Assembly: GCF_900114435.1 (NCBI RefSeq)
Contig: NZ_FOZK01000001.1
Span: 434,001-498,000, forward strand
Direction of reading: 5' to 3'
DNA length: 64,000 nucleotides
Source of the DNA: Halomicrobium zhouii
Lineage (GTDB): Archaea > Halobacteriota > Halobacteria > Halobacteriales > Haloarculaceae
Below are positions 46,478 through 55,089 of this stretch, in pieces; within the stretch, counting starts at the first letter, position 1, and each line of letters starts with the position of its first letter. The notes below the pieces were generated by a model, which was not told the DNA's origin, searched no databases, and saw only the letters and a list, made by a program, of their open reading frames with translations. Made by a program: the position numbers and the translations under genes.

Positions 46478-48364
46478 TCACTCGTCGTCCGCCTGCGGCC
46501 GTACGGCGTCGCCGACAGTGAAGTGCGAGAGGGCGAACACCAGCGGGGCCGAGTACTCGGTACTCACCGAGTTCGCGGCGAAGGCTCCCTGGTCGTCGAC
46601 GTAGGCCTTCGCCGGCGGCGGTTGCTCGGACTCGATGTACTCGTCGAGCACCGGGTCGCCGCCGTCCTTGTTGGGGCCGCCGACGAGGTAGCCCGGGATG
46701 GTGACGTCGGCACTGGCGCTGATGCGGTCGTGCGGGTGCTCCGGCGGGTTCTTGCCGACGCCCGTGACGTAGGACCTGGTGGTCGGCGTCCGACCGAGGA
46801 CGTAGTGGACCTGGTCGAGCGCCGCGTCGACGTACGCCTCGTCGGCCTCGACGGCGTTCGCCACGAGGAGGAGGACCGCCTCGCCGATGGCGACCCTCGT
46901 CGACCCCCAGTAGTACTGTCCCTCCGTCAGTGCGACGTTGTACCCGTCCCGACGGATCTGCTGGACCTGGCTGTCAGCGTACGCGAGAATCGCGTCCTCG
47001 ACGGACGAGCGCCGGTCCGGCGCGGCCGCGTCGGCGGTGTAGTAGGCCCATTGACCGAGCGGGAACGTCCTGTACCACTCGACCGGCCAGGGTTTGGCCG
47101 AGAACTGGTCCGCGTGTTCGCGTTCGAGGTAGTCGGCGTACTGTGACTCGCCCGTCGTCTTGAGCAGTTCCGCCGCGGCCCAGAAACGGTCTCCGGCGTC
47201 GCCCAGTGTGCCGGGATTCCGGTAGCTGCTGGAGCCACCGTTCTGCCCCTCGTCGTGCCGGAAGTACGGCTCGGGGTTGTCGAGGAGGAACGACCAGGCC
47301 GCCTCCGCGTTCTCGAGAGCGCGAGAAGCGAACGCCGGGTCGTACTCCTCGTAGACGCGGGCGGCGAGCGCCATCGCGCCGGCGAACTGGGCGGTGCCGA
47401 ACGTCGACAGGCCGAACACGTACCGCTGCTGGGTGTCCGCCGCCGGCGGGGCGAACGATGGCCACTCGGTCCCGGCGACTTTGTGGTAGACGGCGCCGTC
47501 CTCGCGTTGCATCTTCTCCAGCCACTCCAGTTCGAACCTCGTCTCTGCGAGGAGGCCCGGCAGCCAGACGGGTGCCGTCTCGTCGGCCAGCGCCGCGTCG
47601 ATACCCAGTTGGCCCGATTCGAAGACTGCGGGATTTCGCTCGTGTGCCAGTAGCATCTGGGCGACGGACACCGCTGCCAGGGGGACGTACTTCCCGTAGT
47701 CGGCCGCGTCGTACCAGCCACCGGCGACGTCGATCTGCTCGCCCTCGTCGTGGAACTCGTCCGAGAAGTACAGCTTCGCCTCGCTGTCCTGCGTGTGACC
47801 GGGCCGCAGTTCGAGCCCCGTGACGTCGTCGTCGATTTCGGTGTTCGACCGCCTGAGCGTGTAGGCGCGACACGTCGCCGCGAGCGCCTCGCCGTAGACC
47901 CCCTCGTCGACGGTAAACGTGTACGACCCCGCCGAACCGTCTGCGGTCCTGAGAGCGTACGTCCCGGGGGTAGAGAGGTCGCTGAAGTCCGCCTGCCGGA
48001 CGGTGTCACCGGAGGACTCGTCGTCGATCTCGTCCCCGAGTTCGCCGCTCTCGACCACCGAACGGCTGTCGACGTCGACGACGTCGAACGCCTCTGCGGG
48101 GGTCCTGACGACGGCGACCTTCTCGTCGCCCGGGCGGTAACCGACCTGGTCGACGAGCACGTCTTTGCCCACCGTCGCGGGCTCCGTCACCGTCGGCTGG
48201 GGCGTCTCGGTCGGCGTCGCTGTCTCGGTTGGCGTCTCCGTTTCGGTCGGCACGCCGCGTCGCCGGTCGTACGGACTCGGACACCCGGCGAGTGACGTGA
48301 CTCCTCCCAGGCTCGCGGCGAGGTACGCGCGCCGAGAGGCTAACGACCGCCGCTCGTCGGACAT
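46478..48364 (-). CDS. Glycoside hydrolase family 9 (cellulase-type) lipoprotein
   Basis: 628 aa. Tat lipoprotein signal: SRRAYLAASLGG with lipobox LAGC (C28). A Thr/Glu/Pro linker (about 38-60) leads to a CelD_N-like Ig domain (VLVDQVGYRPGDEKVAVV). An (alpha/alpha)6 GH9 barrel follows with GGWYDAADYGKYV, carrying the aspartate pair that activates water. RTPTTRSYVTGVG and NPPEHPHDR follow late in the barrel. Where the general acid Glu is usually found (NEVAxDY) this protein has NSVSTEY. It probably acts on beta-glucans outside the cell. The upstream extension of the open frame is not coding. Confidence 0.88.
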   Translation of the reverse strand: MSDERRSLASRRAYLAASLGGVTSLAGCPSPYDRRRGVPTETETPTETATPTETPQPTVTEPATVGKDVLVDQVGYRPGDEKVAVVRTPAEAFDVVDVDSRSVVESGELGDEIDDESSGDTVRQADFSDLSTPGTYALRTADGSAGSYTFTVDEGVYGEALAATCRAYTLRRSNTEIDDDVTGLELRPGHTQDSEAKLYFSDEFHDEGEQIDVAGGWYDAADYGKYVPLAAVSVAQMLLAHERNPAVFESGQLGIDAALADETAPVWLPGLLAETRFELEWLEKMQREDGAVYHKVAGTEWPSFAPPAADTQQRYVFGLSTFGTAQFAGAMALAARVYEEYDPAFASRALENAEAAWSFLLDNPEPYFRHDEGQNGGSSSYRNPGTLGDAGDRFWAAAELLKTTGESQYADYLEREHADQFSAKPWPVEWYRTFPLGQWAYYTADAAAPDRRSSVEDAILAYADSQVQQIRRDGYNVALTEGQYYWGSTRVAIGEAVLLLVANAVEADEAYVDAALDQVHYVLGRTPTTRSYVTGVGKNPPEHPHDRISASADVTIPGYLVGGPNKDGGDPVLDEYIESEQPPPAKAYVDDQGAFAANSVSTEYSAPLVFALSHFTVGDAVRPQADDE

Positions 48365-48477
48365 ACTACCCCATTTCCGAAGGGTAGCAAAAGGGTTGTG
48401 CCGAAAGGCTATTGGTGGTCCCACATGGGTCGCTGTACCGCTGGTTTCGACCGACAGTTCGTCACGCGCTACGACCG

Positions 48478-49527
48478 CTACTCCCACCGGAATCCCACTG
48501 GATCGGACGGCGGATCGAGCGGACTTCGCGGGAGTCCGCTCTGGGGTTCCGGCGCGTTGTAGCCGCCGGGAGCGACGTCGTTCGGCCCATCCGGATAGCA
48601 CAGCGACGCCAGGAGCTGGATCTGGCCGCGACCGACGTCGAGTTCGAACTGGCCGCCGCCGTACAGTGAAATCCCGTTTCGCTCGCAGTAGGCCAGAAAG
48701 TCGAGCAGTGACTCGACGGTGCCGAACCGCGAGGGCTTGCAGTTGAGCCACTCGGGGTCGAACGGCAGCGTCTCGACGCTCTCGACGCCGGTGATGGGGT
48801 AGTCCCACGACACCCGATTCTCGTGGCCGTCGAACACCGAGCGAGTCTCCTCGGTGACGCCCGGGTCCTCGACGACGGCGTCGGGGAACCCCGTCACGAT
48901 ACGGCGATAGAACGCCGGTTCCACGGGCGTCTCGACCTGCGAGTCCTCGTAGAGGGCCTTCAGGTCCACCACGCGGACGGCGTCGGTGTCGGCCAGGTGG
49001 GCGACCACGTCCGCGTCCCACGCCGGCGTCGGGTCGAGTTTGAACTCCGTCGCCGGGTCGACGTCGAGCCAGTGGTCGACCCGGTCTGTCGACGGGGTTC
49101 CCTCGTCGTCCTCGGCGAGTCGCGTCGAGACGACGAACCGCACCGGGTCGTACTCCCGGCCGAGGGCGCTCCCGAGGTCCGTGTCGGCCTGATTCAGGGC
49201 CAGGTCCAGCGCCGCGCTCTCGAGGGCCCATCGCCGATAGTGACGGGACGCCTCGCGCTGTGGCGGTTCGGGCCACAGGTCGACGTCGTCGAGAAACGCG
49301 GAGAACGAGTCGAGCGTGTACTCGCCGGACAGGTCGGCGTCGAACGCTTCGAACGCGTCGTGGTCCTCGGTGTCGTAGGTGACGTCCTCACCTTTCCCCT
49401 CGACGCCCTCCCCGCGCACCGTGACGGTGGTCGTCACCCGTGTGAACCCGCTGGAGGTGTCCTTCTCCTGCCGGGTGAGGTCGTACCCTTCGATAGTAAG
49501 TGGCTGGTCCGCGACCCGGTCGTACAT
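48478..49527 (-). CDS. Enolase-superfamily protein (mandelate racemase-like)
   Basis: 349 aa. An N-terminal capping domain is followed by a barrel with likely metal ligands in [20 protein letters not shown] and NRVSWDYPI, and a lysine in LNCKPSRFG. The canonical K-x-K base is not obvious (EFKLDPTP). It resembles o-succinylbenzoate-synthase/muconate-cycloisomerase relatives kept in haloarchaea as enolase-like proteins. Substrate unknown. A CCGTTAAGCCC box lies about 25 nt before the ATG. Confidence 0.75.
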   Translation of the reverse strand: MYDRVADQPLTIEGYDLTRQEKDTSSGFTRVTTTVTVRGEGVEGKGEDVTYDTEDHDAFEAFDADLSGEYTLDSFSAFLDDVDLWPEPPQREASRHYRRWALESAALDLALNQADTDLGSALGREYDPVRFVVSTRLAEDDEGTPSTDRVDHWLDVDPATEFKLDPTPAWDADVVAHLADTDAVRVVDLKALYEDSQVETPVEPAFYRRIVTGFPDAVVEDPGVTEETRSVFDGHENRVSWDYPITGVESVETLPFDPEWLNCKPSRFGTVESLLDFLAYCERNGISLYGGGQFELDVGRGQIQLLASLCYPDGPNDVAPGGYNAPEPQSGLPRSPLDPPSDPVGFRWE

Positions 49528-49709
49528 ACTCGCACGTCGGGCTGCCGGGGCTTAACGGCGGTGGACCAGGGGACCAGTATCCGCGACTGATCAGACTACC
49601 GGGTGGGGCTTTCAGGTCGTTCGAGGTCCCTCTCCGGTCGTTTCCGCGTCTATTGACTCGAGAGGCGGATTCGGAAACGCTTAACCACGCAGGCCCGTCA
49701 AGGGTGGGT

Positions 49710-49859
49710 ATGGCCAAGTTCGAGCAAGCGTCGGAGCGACTCCTCAACAAACAGATCTGCATGCGCTGTAACGCCCGGAACCCCGGCGGTGCCGAGAAGT
49801 GCCGCAAGTGCGGGTACAAGAAGCTTCGGCCGAAAGCGAGCGAACCGCGGTCGACCTGA
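49710..49859 (+). CDS. rpl40e: Ribosomal protein L40e
   Basis: 49 aa zinc-ribbon protein of the large ribosomal subunit. The ligands are C17, C20, C31 and C34 ([20 protein letters not shown]), followed by a basic tail. The ATG at 49710 lies about 28 nt after GAAACGCTTAACC, a clear BRE/TATA pair. Length and sequence are as expected for archaeal L40e. Confidence 0.95.
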   Translation: MAKFEQASERLLNKQICMRCNARNPGGAEKCRKCGYKKLRPKASEPRST

Positions 49860-49914
49860 TTCTGCGGCCACTGTTCGGATCTTCTCCGAGTCGCGAGCGC
49901 TAGCTCTCTTCTCC

Positions 49915-50526
49915 CTATTCGTCGGGGTACTTCGGCTCTCTGCGCTCCGCCCGCTCGAGCGCGCGCTCGACGACCTCGCGGACGTCGCCCTCGAACACGC
50001 CGCCGTGCCCCGAGTACATCTGCTCGACGGAGTGGGGCATGCGGTCGAGCAGGTGGCGGATAGACTCGACGAGCCGGTCGCGTGACTGGCCGGCCATGTC
50101 GGTTCGGCCGAAACTGCCGTCGTCGAAGGCGCCGTCGTCGTGGACCACGACGTCGCCCGAGAACAGCGCGGACTCGGAGACCAACGAGACGTGGTCGTCG
50201 GCGTGGCCCGGCGTGTACACCACCTCGAATTCCTCGTCGCCGATCTGGACCGAGTCGCCGTCTTCGATCCTCTGGGCCCGTCGCGGGTGGTCGCCGTAGG
50301 CGTACAGGTCGGCGTCGAAGGCGTCGAGGACCGAATCCAGCTCCGCGACGTGGTCGCCGTGCTGGTGGGTGAGGACGACCCGCTCCACGCCGTCGACGTG
50401 GTCTCTGATCGCGTCGACGACGCCAGGGTAGGCGCCGGCGTCGACCAGCGTCGTGACTTCGCCGTCGACGAGGTAGGCGTTGCAGGTGAACGACTCCGCG
50501 GCGTCGGTAACAGTGTGGACCGCCAT
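49915..50526 (-). CDS. Metallo-beta-lactamase-fold hydrolase (glyoxalase II-like)
   Basis: 203 aa from the ATG at 50526; an ATG two codons earlier is possible. Metal motif LTHQHGDHVAEL, later VYTPGHADDHVSL, LFSGDVVVHDDGAF and the terminal SGHGG histidine, all in order as in glyoxalase II-type hydrolases. It could hydrolyse S-acyl glutathione analogues or other thioesters; haloarchaea lack glutathione, so the substrate is open. Convergent with rpl40e. Confidence 0.85.
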   Translation of the reverse strand: MAVHTVTDAAESFTCNAYLVDGEVTTLVDAGAYPGVVDAIRDHVDGVERVVLTHQHGDHVAELDSVLDAFDADLYAYGDHPRRAQRIEDGDSVQIGDEEFEVVYTPGHADDHVSLVSESALFSGDVVVHDDGAFDDGSFGRTDMAGQSRDRLVESIRHLLDRMPHSVEQMYSGHGGVFEGDVREVVERALERAERREPKYPDE

Positions 50527-50631
50527 GGACACGTGGTCGGCCGGTCACCGCTTGAGTGTGGCGAAGTAGTGTAAGATTGCCAACTTTTGCGGCGAGTGAT
50601 TTTTCAATAAGAACCTCATAGTCTTTCGTGT

Positions 50632-50817
50632 ATGGGGTTTGGGAGCTACGACGAATCGGAACAAGATAATCAGGAGTATGACACGGACTTCGAAGACGAC
50701 GAGGGTGTCGACACGGCCGAGAACACCCACGAAGGCGAGGTCGAGTACGAGTTCACGGCCTCGAACGACGAGTTGCTGGACCGTCTGAAGGACATCAAGA
50801 CCGACGAGAACACGTGA
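50632..50817 (+). CDS. DUF5786 family small acidic protein
   Basis: 61 aa starting MGFGSYDESEQDNQEYDTDF and ending with a short helix EFTASNDELLDRLKDIKTDE. This is the haloarchaeal DUF5786 pattern: highly acidic, no cysteine, no membrane segment. It overlaps the start of the DUF99 gene (GTGATG), so the two are translationally linked. Function unknown. Confidence 0.85.
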   Translation: MGFGSYDESEQDNQEYDTDFEDDEGVDTAENTHEGEVEYEFTASNDELLDRLKDIKTDENT

Positions 50818-51389
50818 TGAAGGCCGGGGCTCGCGCCCTCGGCGTCGCTGAGTCGTATCGCGACCAGACCAGCACGCTCGCCGGCACCGTCGTGCGAGCG
50901 GACAGGGTCACTGACGGCTTCGTTTTCGGGAGCTGTACCGTCGGCGGCAGCGACGCGACCGCTGCCGTCTGCGACCTGGTCGCCCGCCTCGATCGCGAAG
51001 ACGTCCAGTACCTCTTCGTCGCCGGCATCGCTCCCGCCTGGTTCAACGTGCTCGACCTGCACCGGATCCACGAAACCACTGACCTCCCGGTGCTCTCGGT
51101 CGCCTTCGAGGAGAGCCTCGGCCTGGAACCGGCCATCCGCGAGGCGCTCGACGACGCCGACGTCGTCCGCGACCGGCTGGCGACCTATCACGACCAGCCC
51201 GACCGCCGACGACTCTCGGTCAACGACGAGACCGTCTTCGTTCGCAACGTCGGCATCGGGGACGACGCGGCGAACGACGCGGTCCGTGGGTTCACGCCCG
51301 AAGGCGGTCGACCCGAACCGCTCCGCGTGGCGAGACTGGCCGCCAGGGCCGCCGACGAGTTCGTTCGCGATGGCTTAGGCGGTGATTAA
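50817..51389 (+). CDS. DUF99 family protein (endonuclease V-related fold)
   Basis: 190 aa from the ATG at 50817; a GTG at 50814 adds one residue. Archaeal DUF99 (UPF0215) proteins are predicted to share the endonuclease V fold. Visible segments: ALGVAESYRDQTSTLAGTVV, YLFVAGIAPAWFNVLDLHRI and LPVLSVAFEESLGLEPAI. Activity has not been shown for most members, so DNA-repair nuclease is only a prediction. Co-transcribed with DUF5786. Confidence 0.82.
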   Translation: MKAGARALGVAESYRDQTSTLAGTVVRADRVTDGFVFGSCTVGGSDATAAVCDLVARLDREDVQYLFVAGIAPAWFNVLDLHRIHETTDLPVLSVAFEESLGLEPAIREALDDADVVRDRLATYHDQPDRRRLSVNDETVFVRNVGIGDDAANDAVRGFTPEGGRPEPLRVARLAARAADEFVRDGLGGD

Positions 51390-51437
51390 GGACGAACTGG
51401 CGGCCGTGCGGTAGGAAGCGTGATTCGCGCCGGACGG

Positions 51438-51456
51438 GGTGGCGCTAGGCGCCACC
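51438..51456. terminator. Perfect hairpin after the DUF99 gene
   Basis: GGTGGCGC-TAG-GCGCCACC is an 8-bp perfect stem with a 3-nt loop, about 50 nt after the DUF99 stop. There is no T-run after it, so its role in 3'-end formation is uncertain. Confidence 0.4.
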
Positions 51457-51477
51457 TGTTGCGCGAACGGCGCGAGC

Positions 51478-51505
51478 GGGCCGAGGGCTTTCCCCTGTTT
51501 GCGGT
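51478..51505 (+). repeat. Tail fragment of the dispersed element, copy D
   Basis: CCGAGGGCTTTCCCCTGTTT followed by GCGGTG repeats the family 3' end. There is no GAATGAAAGGG head within the preceding 90 bp, so this copy is truncated. Confidence 0.6.
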
Positions 51506-51550
51506 GTTTTCGTCGACTCCTAGCGAGCGTCCAGCAAAACCGTCTCGGAA

Positions 51551-52255
51551 TCAGTTATCCAGCATCGAGAGCACGCGCAGGACGAGTTGCAGGACGTGGA
51601 CGAACACGCCCATGACGGCGACGTAGATACCGAGGGCGTTGCGCAGGTCGCTCTCGTAGCGGTTGGCTTTGACGGCCCAGATCTCGTAGGTCAGGTCGAC
51701 GACGAAGCCGAGGAAGAACAGCAAGCCGGCGACCAGCATGAGCATCGGGTTGATGAAGAAGCCGACCGCACCGAGCGCGAATCCGCCGATGAAGAAGCCC
51801 CAGGAGTACTTCTGCCAGTTGGCGAAGGAGTGGTCCGTCTTGAACACGACGAGGGCGACGACCGCCGTGATGAGGCCCGTGATGACAGCGGTGATGGCAA
51901 GCGCCGGGATCCAGAGCCCCTGCTGGCCGCCGAACGCGGCGAGGATGGCCGCGCCGAACAGGCCGTAGCCGGCCTGAATCATCGTCACGCCGACGCCGGC
52001 CAGCGGGTAGTTCCCGCTCTGGACTCCCTTGTTGGCGACCCAGAACCCGCCCCCGACGGTGACGACGAAGACGGCGATGCCGATGAAGAAGTTCGAGAAC
52101 AGCAGCTGTGCGATGGGGCCCACCGCGTAGGCCAGCACCAGCATCAGGACGACGTTGAGGACGACCAGCGCCGTGGCCATCCCGGTGATCTTGCCGAGGT
52201 TGAGCGACGGCGTCGCGTGTCCGCCCATCGCGTCGTGTTCGAATGAGTTACTCAT
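51551..52255 (-). CDS. Bax inhibitor-1/YccA-like membrane protein
   Basis: 234 aa, about seven hydrophobic segments. The hydrophobic profile and the late VGFFINPMLMLVAGLLFFLG and DLTYEIWAVKA segments fit the BI-1-like (TMBIM/YccA) family, whose members are calcium-leak or membrane-stress proteins. The assignment is by fold pattern rather than a sharp motif. The ATG at 52255 follows TACATAAAGG by about 27 nt. Confidence 0.7.
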   Translation of the reverse strand: MSNSFEHDAMGGHATPSLNLGKITGMATALVVLNVVLMLVLAYAVGPIAQLLFSNFFIGIAVFVVTVGGGFWVANKGVQSGNYPLAGVGVTMIQAGYGLFGAAILAAFGGQQGLWIPALAITAVITGLITAVVALVVFKTDHSFANWQKYSWGFFIGGFALGAVGFFINPMLMLVAGLLFFLGFVVDLTYEIWAVKANRYESDLRNALGIYVAVMGVFVHVLQLVLRVLSMLDN

Positions 52256-52312
52256 CGACCGTTCGTTACGCACGATCCTTTATGTACCTTCTCCACTGTC
52301 AGATAGAATTCA

Positions 52313-52834
52313 TCACTCCCACTCGCGTGCGAGCAGGCCGAACAGCGCCGCGTCGACGAACTCACCCTCGACGCGGTAGGCCTCCCGCATGGTGCCCTCG
52401 CGTTCGAACCCGGCCTTCTCCAGGACGCGCATCGACGCCTCGTTGCCCGCGAACACGCGGGCCTGGATCCGGTGGAGTTGCCGGTCGTGGAACGCCCACT
52501 CGGCCAGCAAGTCGACGGCCTCCGTGGCGTACCCCTGTCCGCGCTCCGACTCGACGATCCAGTAGCCGATTTCGCCGTGACCGCTCACGTCGTTCACGTT
52601 GAACGCCCAGGCGTAGCCAATTGGGTCCTCGTCCCGACAGGGGAGAAAATCCACGAAGCTATCGTCGCTCTCCTCGACCATCTCGCGCACGTCGGCCACG
52701 GACTGGGGGTCGTGCTGGCTGGTGTATCGCCGAATCTGCGGGCTGTTCCACTGGCTCGCGATGAATTCGCAGTCGTCGGGCGTCACCGTCCGAAGGGTCA
52801 GGCGGTCGCCGGCGAGAAACGCAGGTCCTGGCAT
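52313..52834 (-). CDS. GNAT acetyltransferase, RimJ/RimL type
   Basis: 173 aa. Signatures: LTLRTVTPDDCEFIASQWNS at the N-terminus, GHGEIGYWIVESERGQGYAT (acetyl-CoA loop) and QARVFAGNEASMRVLEKAGF, typical of the protein-N-terminal or side-chain acetylating RimJ/RimL subgroup. Substrate unknown. A CCGTTATTCC box is about 27 nt before the ATG. Confidence 0.88.
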   Translation of the reverse strand: MPGPAFLAGDRLTLRTVTPDDCEFIASQWNSPQIRRYTSQHDPQSVADVREMVEESDDSFVDFLPCRDEDPIGYAWAFNVNDVSGHGEIGYWIVESERGQGYATEAVDLLAEWAFHDRQLHRIQARVFAGNEASMRVLEKAGFEREGTMREAYRVEGEFVDAALFGLLAREWE

Positions 52835-52910
52835 GCCGACGACTGCTCACACGAGCGGAATAACGGTTGCCGTCGCGTGGCACTTCCCCACACACCGGCC
52901 ACCGCCGGCG

Positions 52911-54038
52911 CTACAGCCGCTCCAGCACGGCGTCCGAATCGTACTGCAACGTCAGCTCCCGGGAGCGGCCGCGTCCCTCGACGTTGGTGTAGCTTGCCTC
53001 GATTATACCCAGCTGGTCGAGCTTGTTGATGATCTCCGAGTAGCGCGTGTAGCCCAGGTCGGTCTGGTCGTTGAACGCCTCGTAGATGTCGCCGGCGCGC
53101 TCGCCGTCGTTCTCGGCGATGACCTCGACGAGCGCGCTCTCGGAGTCGGTGAGTTCGCCCAGCCGCCGGGAGAGGTGGACGTACTTCGACTTGTCGTAGG
53201 CCTTCTCGACGTCCTGGGCCTCGACGGAGCGCGAGGCCCGCATCTCGGCGTTCATCCCGGCTCGCCGGAGGAGGTCGATGCCGACCCGGAGGTCACCGCC
53301 CTGCTCCTCGGTGAACTCGGCCACCCGGTCCAGCACCTGCGTGCCGACGGCGCCCTCGTGGAAGCCCCGGTCGACGCGCTCTCTGAGGATGTCGACGATC
53401 TCGGTCTGGTCGTACTTGTTGAAGTAGATCTCCTCGGGGCGGAAGACGCTCTGGACGCGCGTGTCGAGTTCGTCGATGACGTCCAGGTCGAGGTCCGAGG
53501 AGATGCCGATGACGCCGATCCTCGCGCCCGAGTGGGCCTCGTGCGCACGCAACAGCGAGTACAGCGTGTCGCTGGCTTCCGACTCGTAGAAGAGGTAGTT
53601 GACGTCGTCCAGCGCGACCACGAGCACTTCCTCGCGCTCGACGAGGCGGTCGGTGATCTGCGAAAAGAGCTTCTTGAAGGAGATGCCCGACGACGGCGGC
53701 TCGTAGTCGAATATCTCGGCGAAGAGCCGCGAGAACACGGCGTAGCGGGTGGAGTCGACCTGGCAGTTGACCCGCACCGCCTGGACCTCCGTCTGGGCGC
53801 GCAACTCGTCGAAGAGTATCTGCGTCGCCGTCGTCTTGCCGGTCCCGGGCGGCCCCCGGGCGATGACGTTCAGCGGCCGGGAGCCCCGGACCGCGGGCCG
53901 CAGCGAGTACTTGAGCGTCTCCATCTGCGTCTCCCGGTGTTTGAACGTCTCGGGGAGGTAGTCGATCTCGAAGACGTGCTCGTTGCGGAACACGGACTCG
54001 TCCCACCCGAGCATATCGTCTCCGGGGTCGTCGCTCAT
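52911..54038 (-). CDS. Orc1/Cdc6 family replication initiator
   Basis: 375 aa from the ATG at 54038. AAA+ domain with Walker A RGPPGTGKTTATQ (about 63-75), Walker B VLVVALDDVNYL, and sensor/arginine segments (IGVIGISSDLDL, GGDLRVGIDLLRRAG). The C-terminal winged helix (about 285-375) has TRYSEIINKLDQLGIIEASY. It is one of the several Orc paralogues typical of haloarchaea. No origin-like AT-rich repeat cluster is seen next to it. A GTG nine nt upstream is possible, but a CGTTAAGTG TATA box favours the ATG. Confidence 0.92.
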   Translation of the reverse strand: MSDDPGDDMLGWDESVFRNEHVFEIDYLPETFKHRETQMETLKYSLRPAVRGSRPLNVIARGPPGTGKTTATQILFDELRAQTEVQAVRVNCQVDSTRYAVFSRLFAEIFDYEPPSSGISFKKLFSQITDRLVEREEVLVVALDDVNYLFYESEASDTLYSLLRAHEAHSGARIGVIGISSDLDLDVIDELDTRVQSVFRPEEIYFNKYDQTEIVDILRERVDRGFHEGAVGTQVLDRVAEFTEEQGGDLRVGIDLLRRAGMNAEMRASRSVEAQDVEKAYDKSKYVHLSRRLGELTDSESALVEVIAENDGERAGDIYEAFNDQTDLGYTRYSEIINKLDQLGIIEASYTNVEGRGRSRELTLQYDSDAVLERL

Positions 54039-54094
54039 CACTTTCACTGGGGTGCTGGCGACACTTAACGATTTACCACTTACGGTGAAAGTGA
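54038..54094. promoter_or_regulatory. Inverted repeat flanking the orc1/cdc6 promoter
   Basis: TCACTTTCAC (54038-54047) and GTGAAAGTGA (54085-54094) are perfect 10-bp inverted copies, 37 nt apart. They flank the TATA box (about 54061-54069). The inner copy overlaps the A of the start codon. The arrangement looks like an autoregulatory operator, possibly bound by the Orc protein itself. Confidence 0.55.
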
Positions 54095-54181
54095 AACCGC
54101 AAGAGGGCGATGGGGCCGATCGCGGGAACGCGTGACAATCGCACGCTAGCCGTACTCCGTTCGCAGAAACCGACGTCCGAA

Positions 54182-54643
54182 CTACTCCACTTCCACGGTC
54201 CCGACCATCCCGCTGGTGACGTGGGGCACGCAGACGTAGTCGTACGTCCCTTCGACCTCGAAGGTGTGTTCGAAGGTCTCGCCCTCCTCGTTCGTGGCGA
54301 AGCGGTCGTCCCCCTCGTAGGAGGCGAAGGGCTCGGCGTCCTCGGGCAGCGACACCGCGCCGGCGCTGTCGTGGTCGGGATTACAGGAGACGTTGTGCGT
54401 GGGGCTCTCGAACGTCCACGTCACGGTCGTTCCCGTCGAGACGCTGATCGTCTCCGGCGAGAACGTGAGCGACCCGCCGGGAGCGACCGCGACTTCGTTC
54501 CCTTCGGCGCCGCCGTCGCCCGAATCGTCGCCCGATCCGTCGCCGCCGTCACCGCCCGACCCGTCGTCGCCGTCGCTACTACAGCCCGCGAGCCCCGCGA
54601 GCGAAGACCCGGCTATCGTCCCCAGCAGTGTCCGTCGTCGCAT
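54182..54643 (-). CDS. Halocyanin-type blue copper lipoprotein
   Basis: 153 aa. Tat lipoprotein signal RRRTLLGTIAGSSLAGLAGC with the lipid-bearing C21, then an acidic Gly/Asp/Ser linker (22-48) and one plastocyanin-like domain. The type 1 copper ligands are all visible: H83 (PTHNV), C138 (YDYVC), H141 and M146 (HVTSGM). Mobile extracytoplasmic electron carrier tethered to the outer face of the membrane. Confidence 0.95.
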   Translation of the reverse strand: MRRRTLLGTIAGSSLAGLAGCSSDGDDGSGGDGGDGSGDDSGDGGAEGNEVAVAPGGSLTFSPETISVSTGTTVTWTFESPTHNVSCNPDHDSAGAVSLPEDAEPFASYEGDDRFATNEEGETFEHTFEVEGTYDYVCVPHVTSGMVGTVEVE

Positions 54644-54702
54644 GCCCGTGGAACGGGCCGCCCCGGACAGGTACCTTTCGGTCGGTGCATCGCCGCGCCC
54701 GG

Positions 54703-54930
54703 TCAGACCGTCCGGCCGTACCGACAGTTCGGACAGTAGAGCTGTCCGTCCCGGACGAGCAGCAGGCTCCGTTCGCACCGCCGACAGGGATGCGTGACCG
54801 AGGCGATGCCGGTCTCCCGGGCGACGGCCTGCAGAGTGTTCTGTAGCTGTTCCACGCGATCCTCCGTCTGCGCGAGCCGCTCTCTGAGATCGGCGCACTC
54901 ACCCGCCAGTCGTCGGTGCTGTCTGTCCAT
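54703..54930 (-). CDS. Small coiled-coil/zinc-ribbon protein
   Basis: 75 aa from the ATG at 54930. The first half is a heptad-rich helix (CADLRERLAQTEDRVEQLQN). The second half has two CxxC knuckles, HPCRRCERS and YCPNCRYG, which probably bind one zinc. No known family assigned. It lies upstream of the halocyanin gene in the same direction. Confidence 0.65.
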   Translation of the reverse strand: MDRQHRRLAGECADLRERLAQTEDRVEQLQNTLQAVARETGIASVTHPCRRCERSLLLVRDGQLYCPNCRYGRTV

Positions 54931-55089
54931 GGCTGTGTGGGATGGCAACGTACTACACGTAGGTGGCCTGCTGGCGTAAAGCTAGCGGGCGACGGGATAG
55001 TCGAATCCATCGCTGTCGTGCGATTTTGAATGCGTCGCTGCGGTTGGACTCGAGCCGGGTCAGCACGAAGCGAGGGCCCGGCCTGCCTC

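Noticed and set aside
48365-49276. N-terminal extension of the GH9 frame to about 930 aa
   Set aside because: The Tat signal and lipobox begin at 48364. The upstream part is antisense or overlapping to the enolase-superfamily gene and is arginine-rich.
52911-54100. Replication origin beside orc1/cdc6
   Set aside because: Only one inverted repeat pair is seen, overlapping the promoter. There is no long AT-rich unwinding region or cluster of ORB-like sites.
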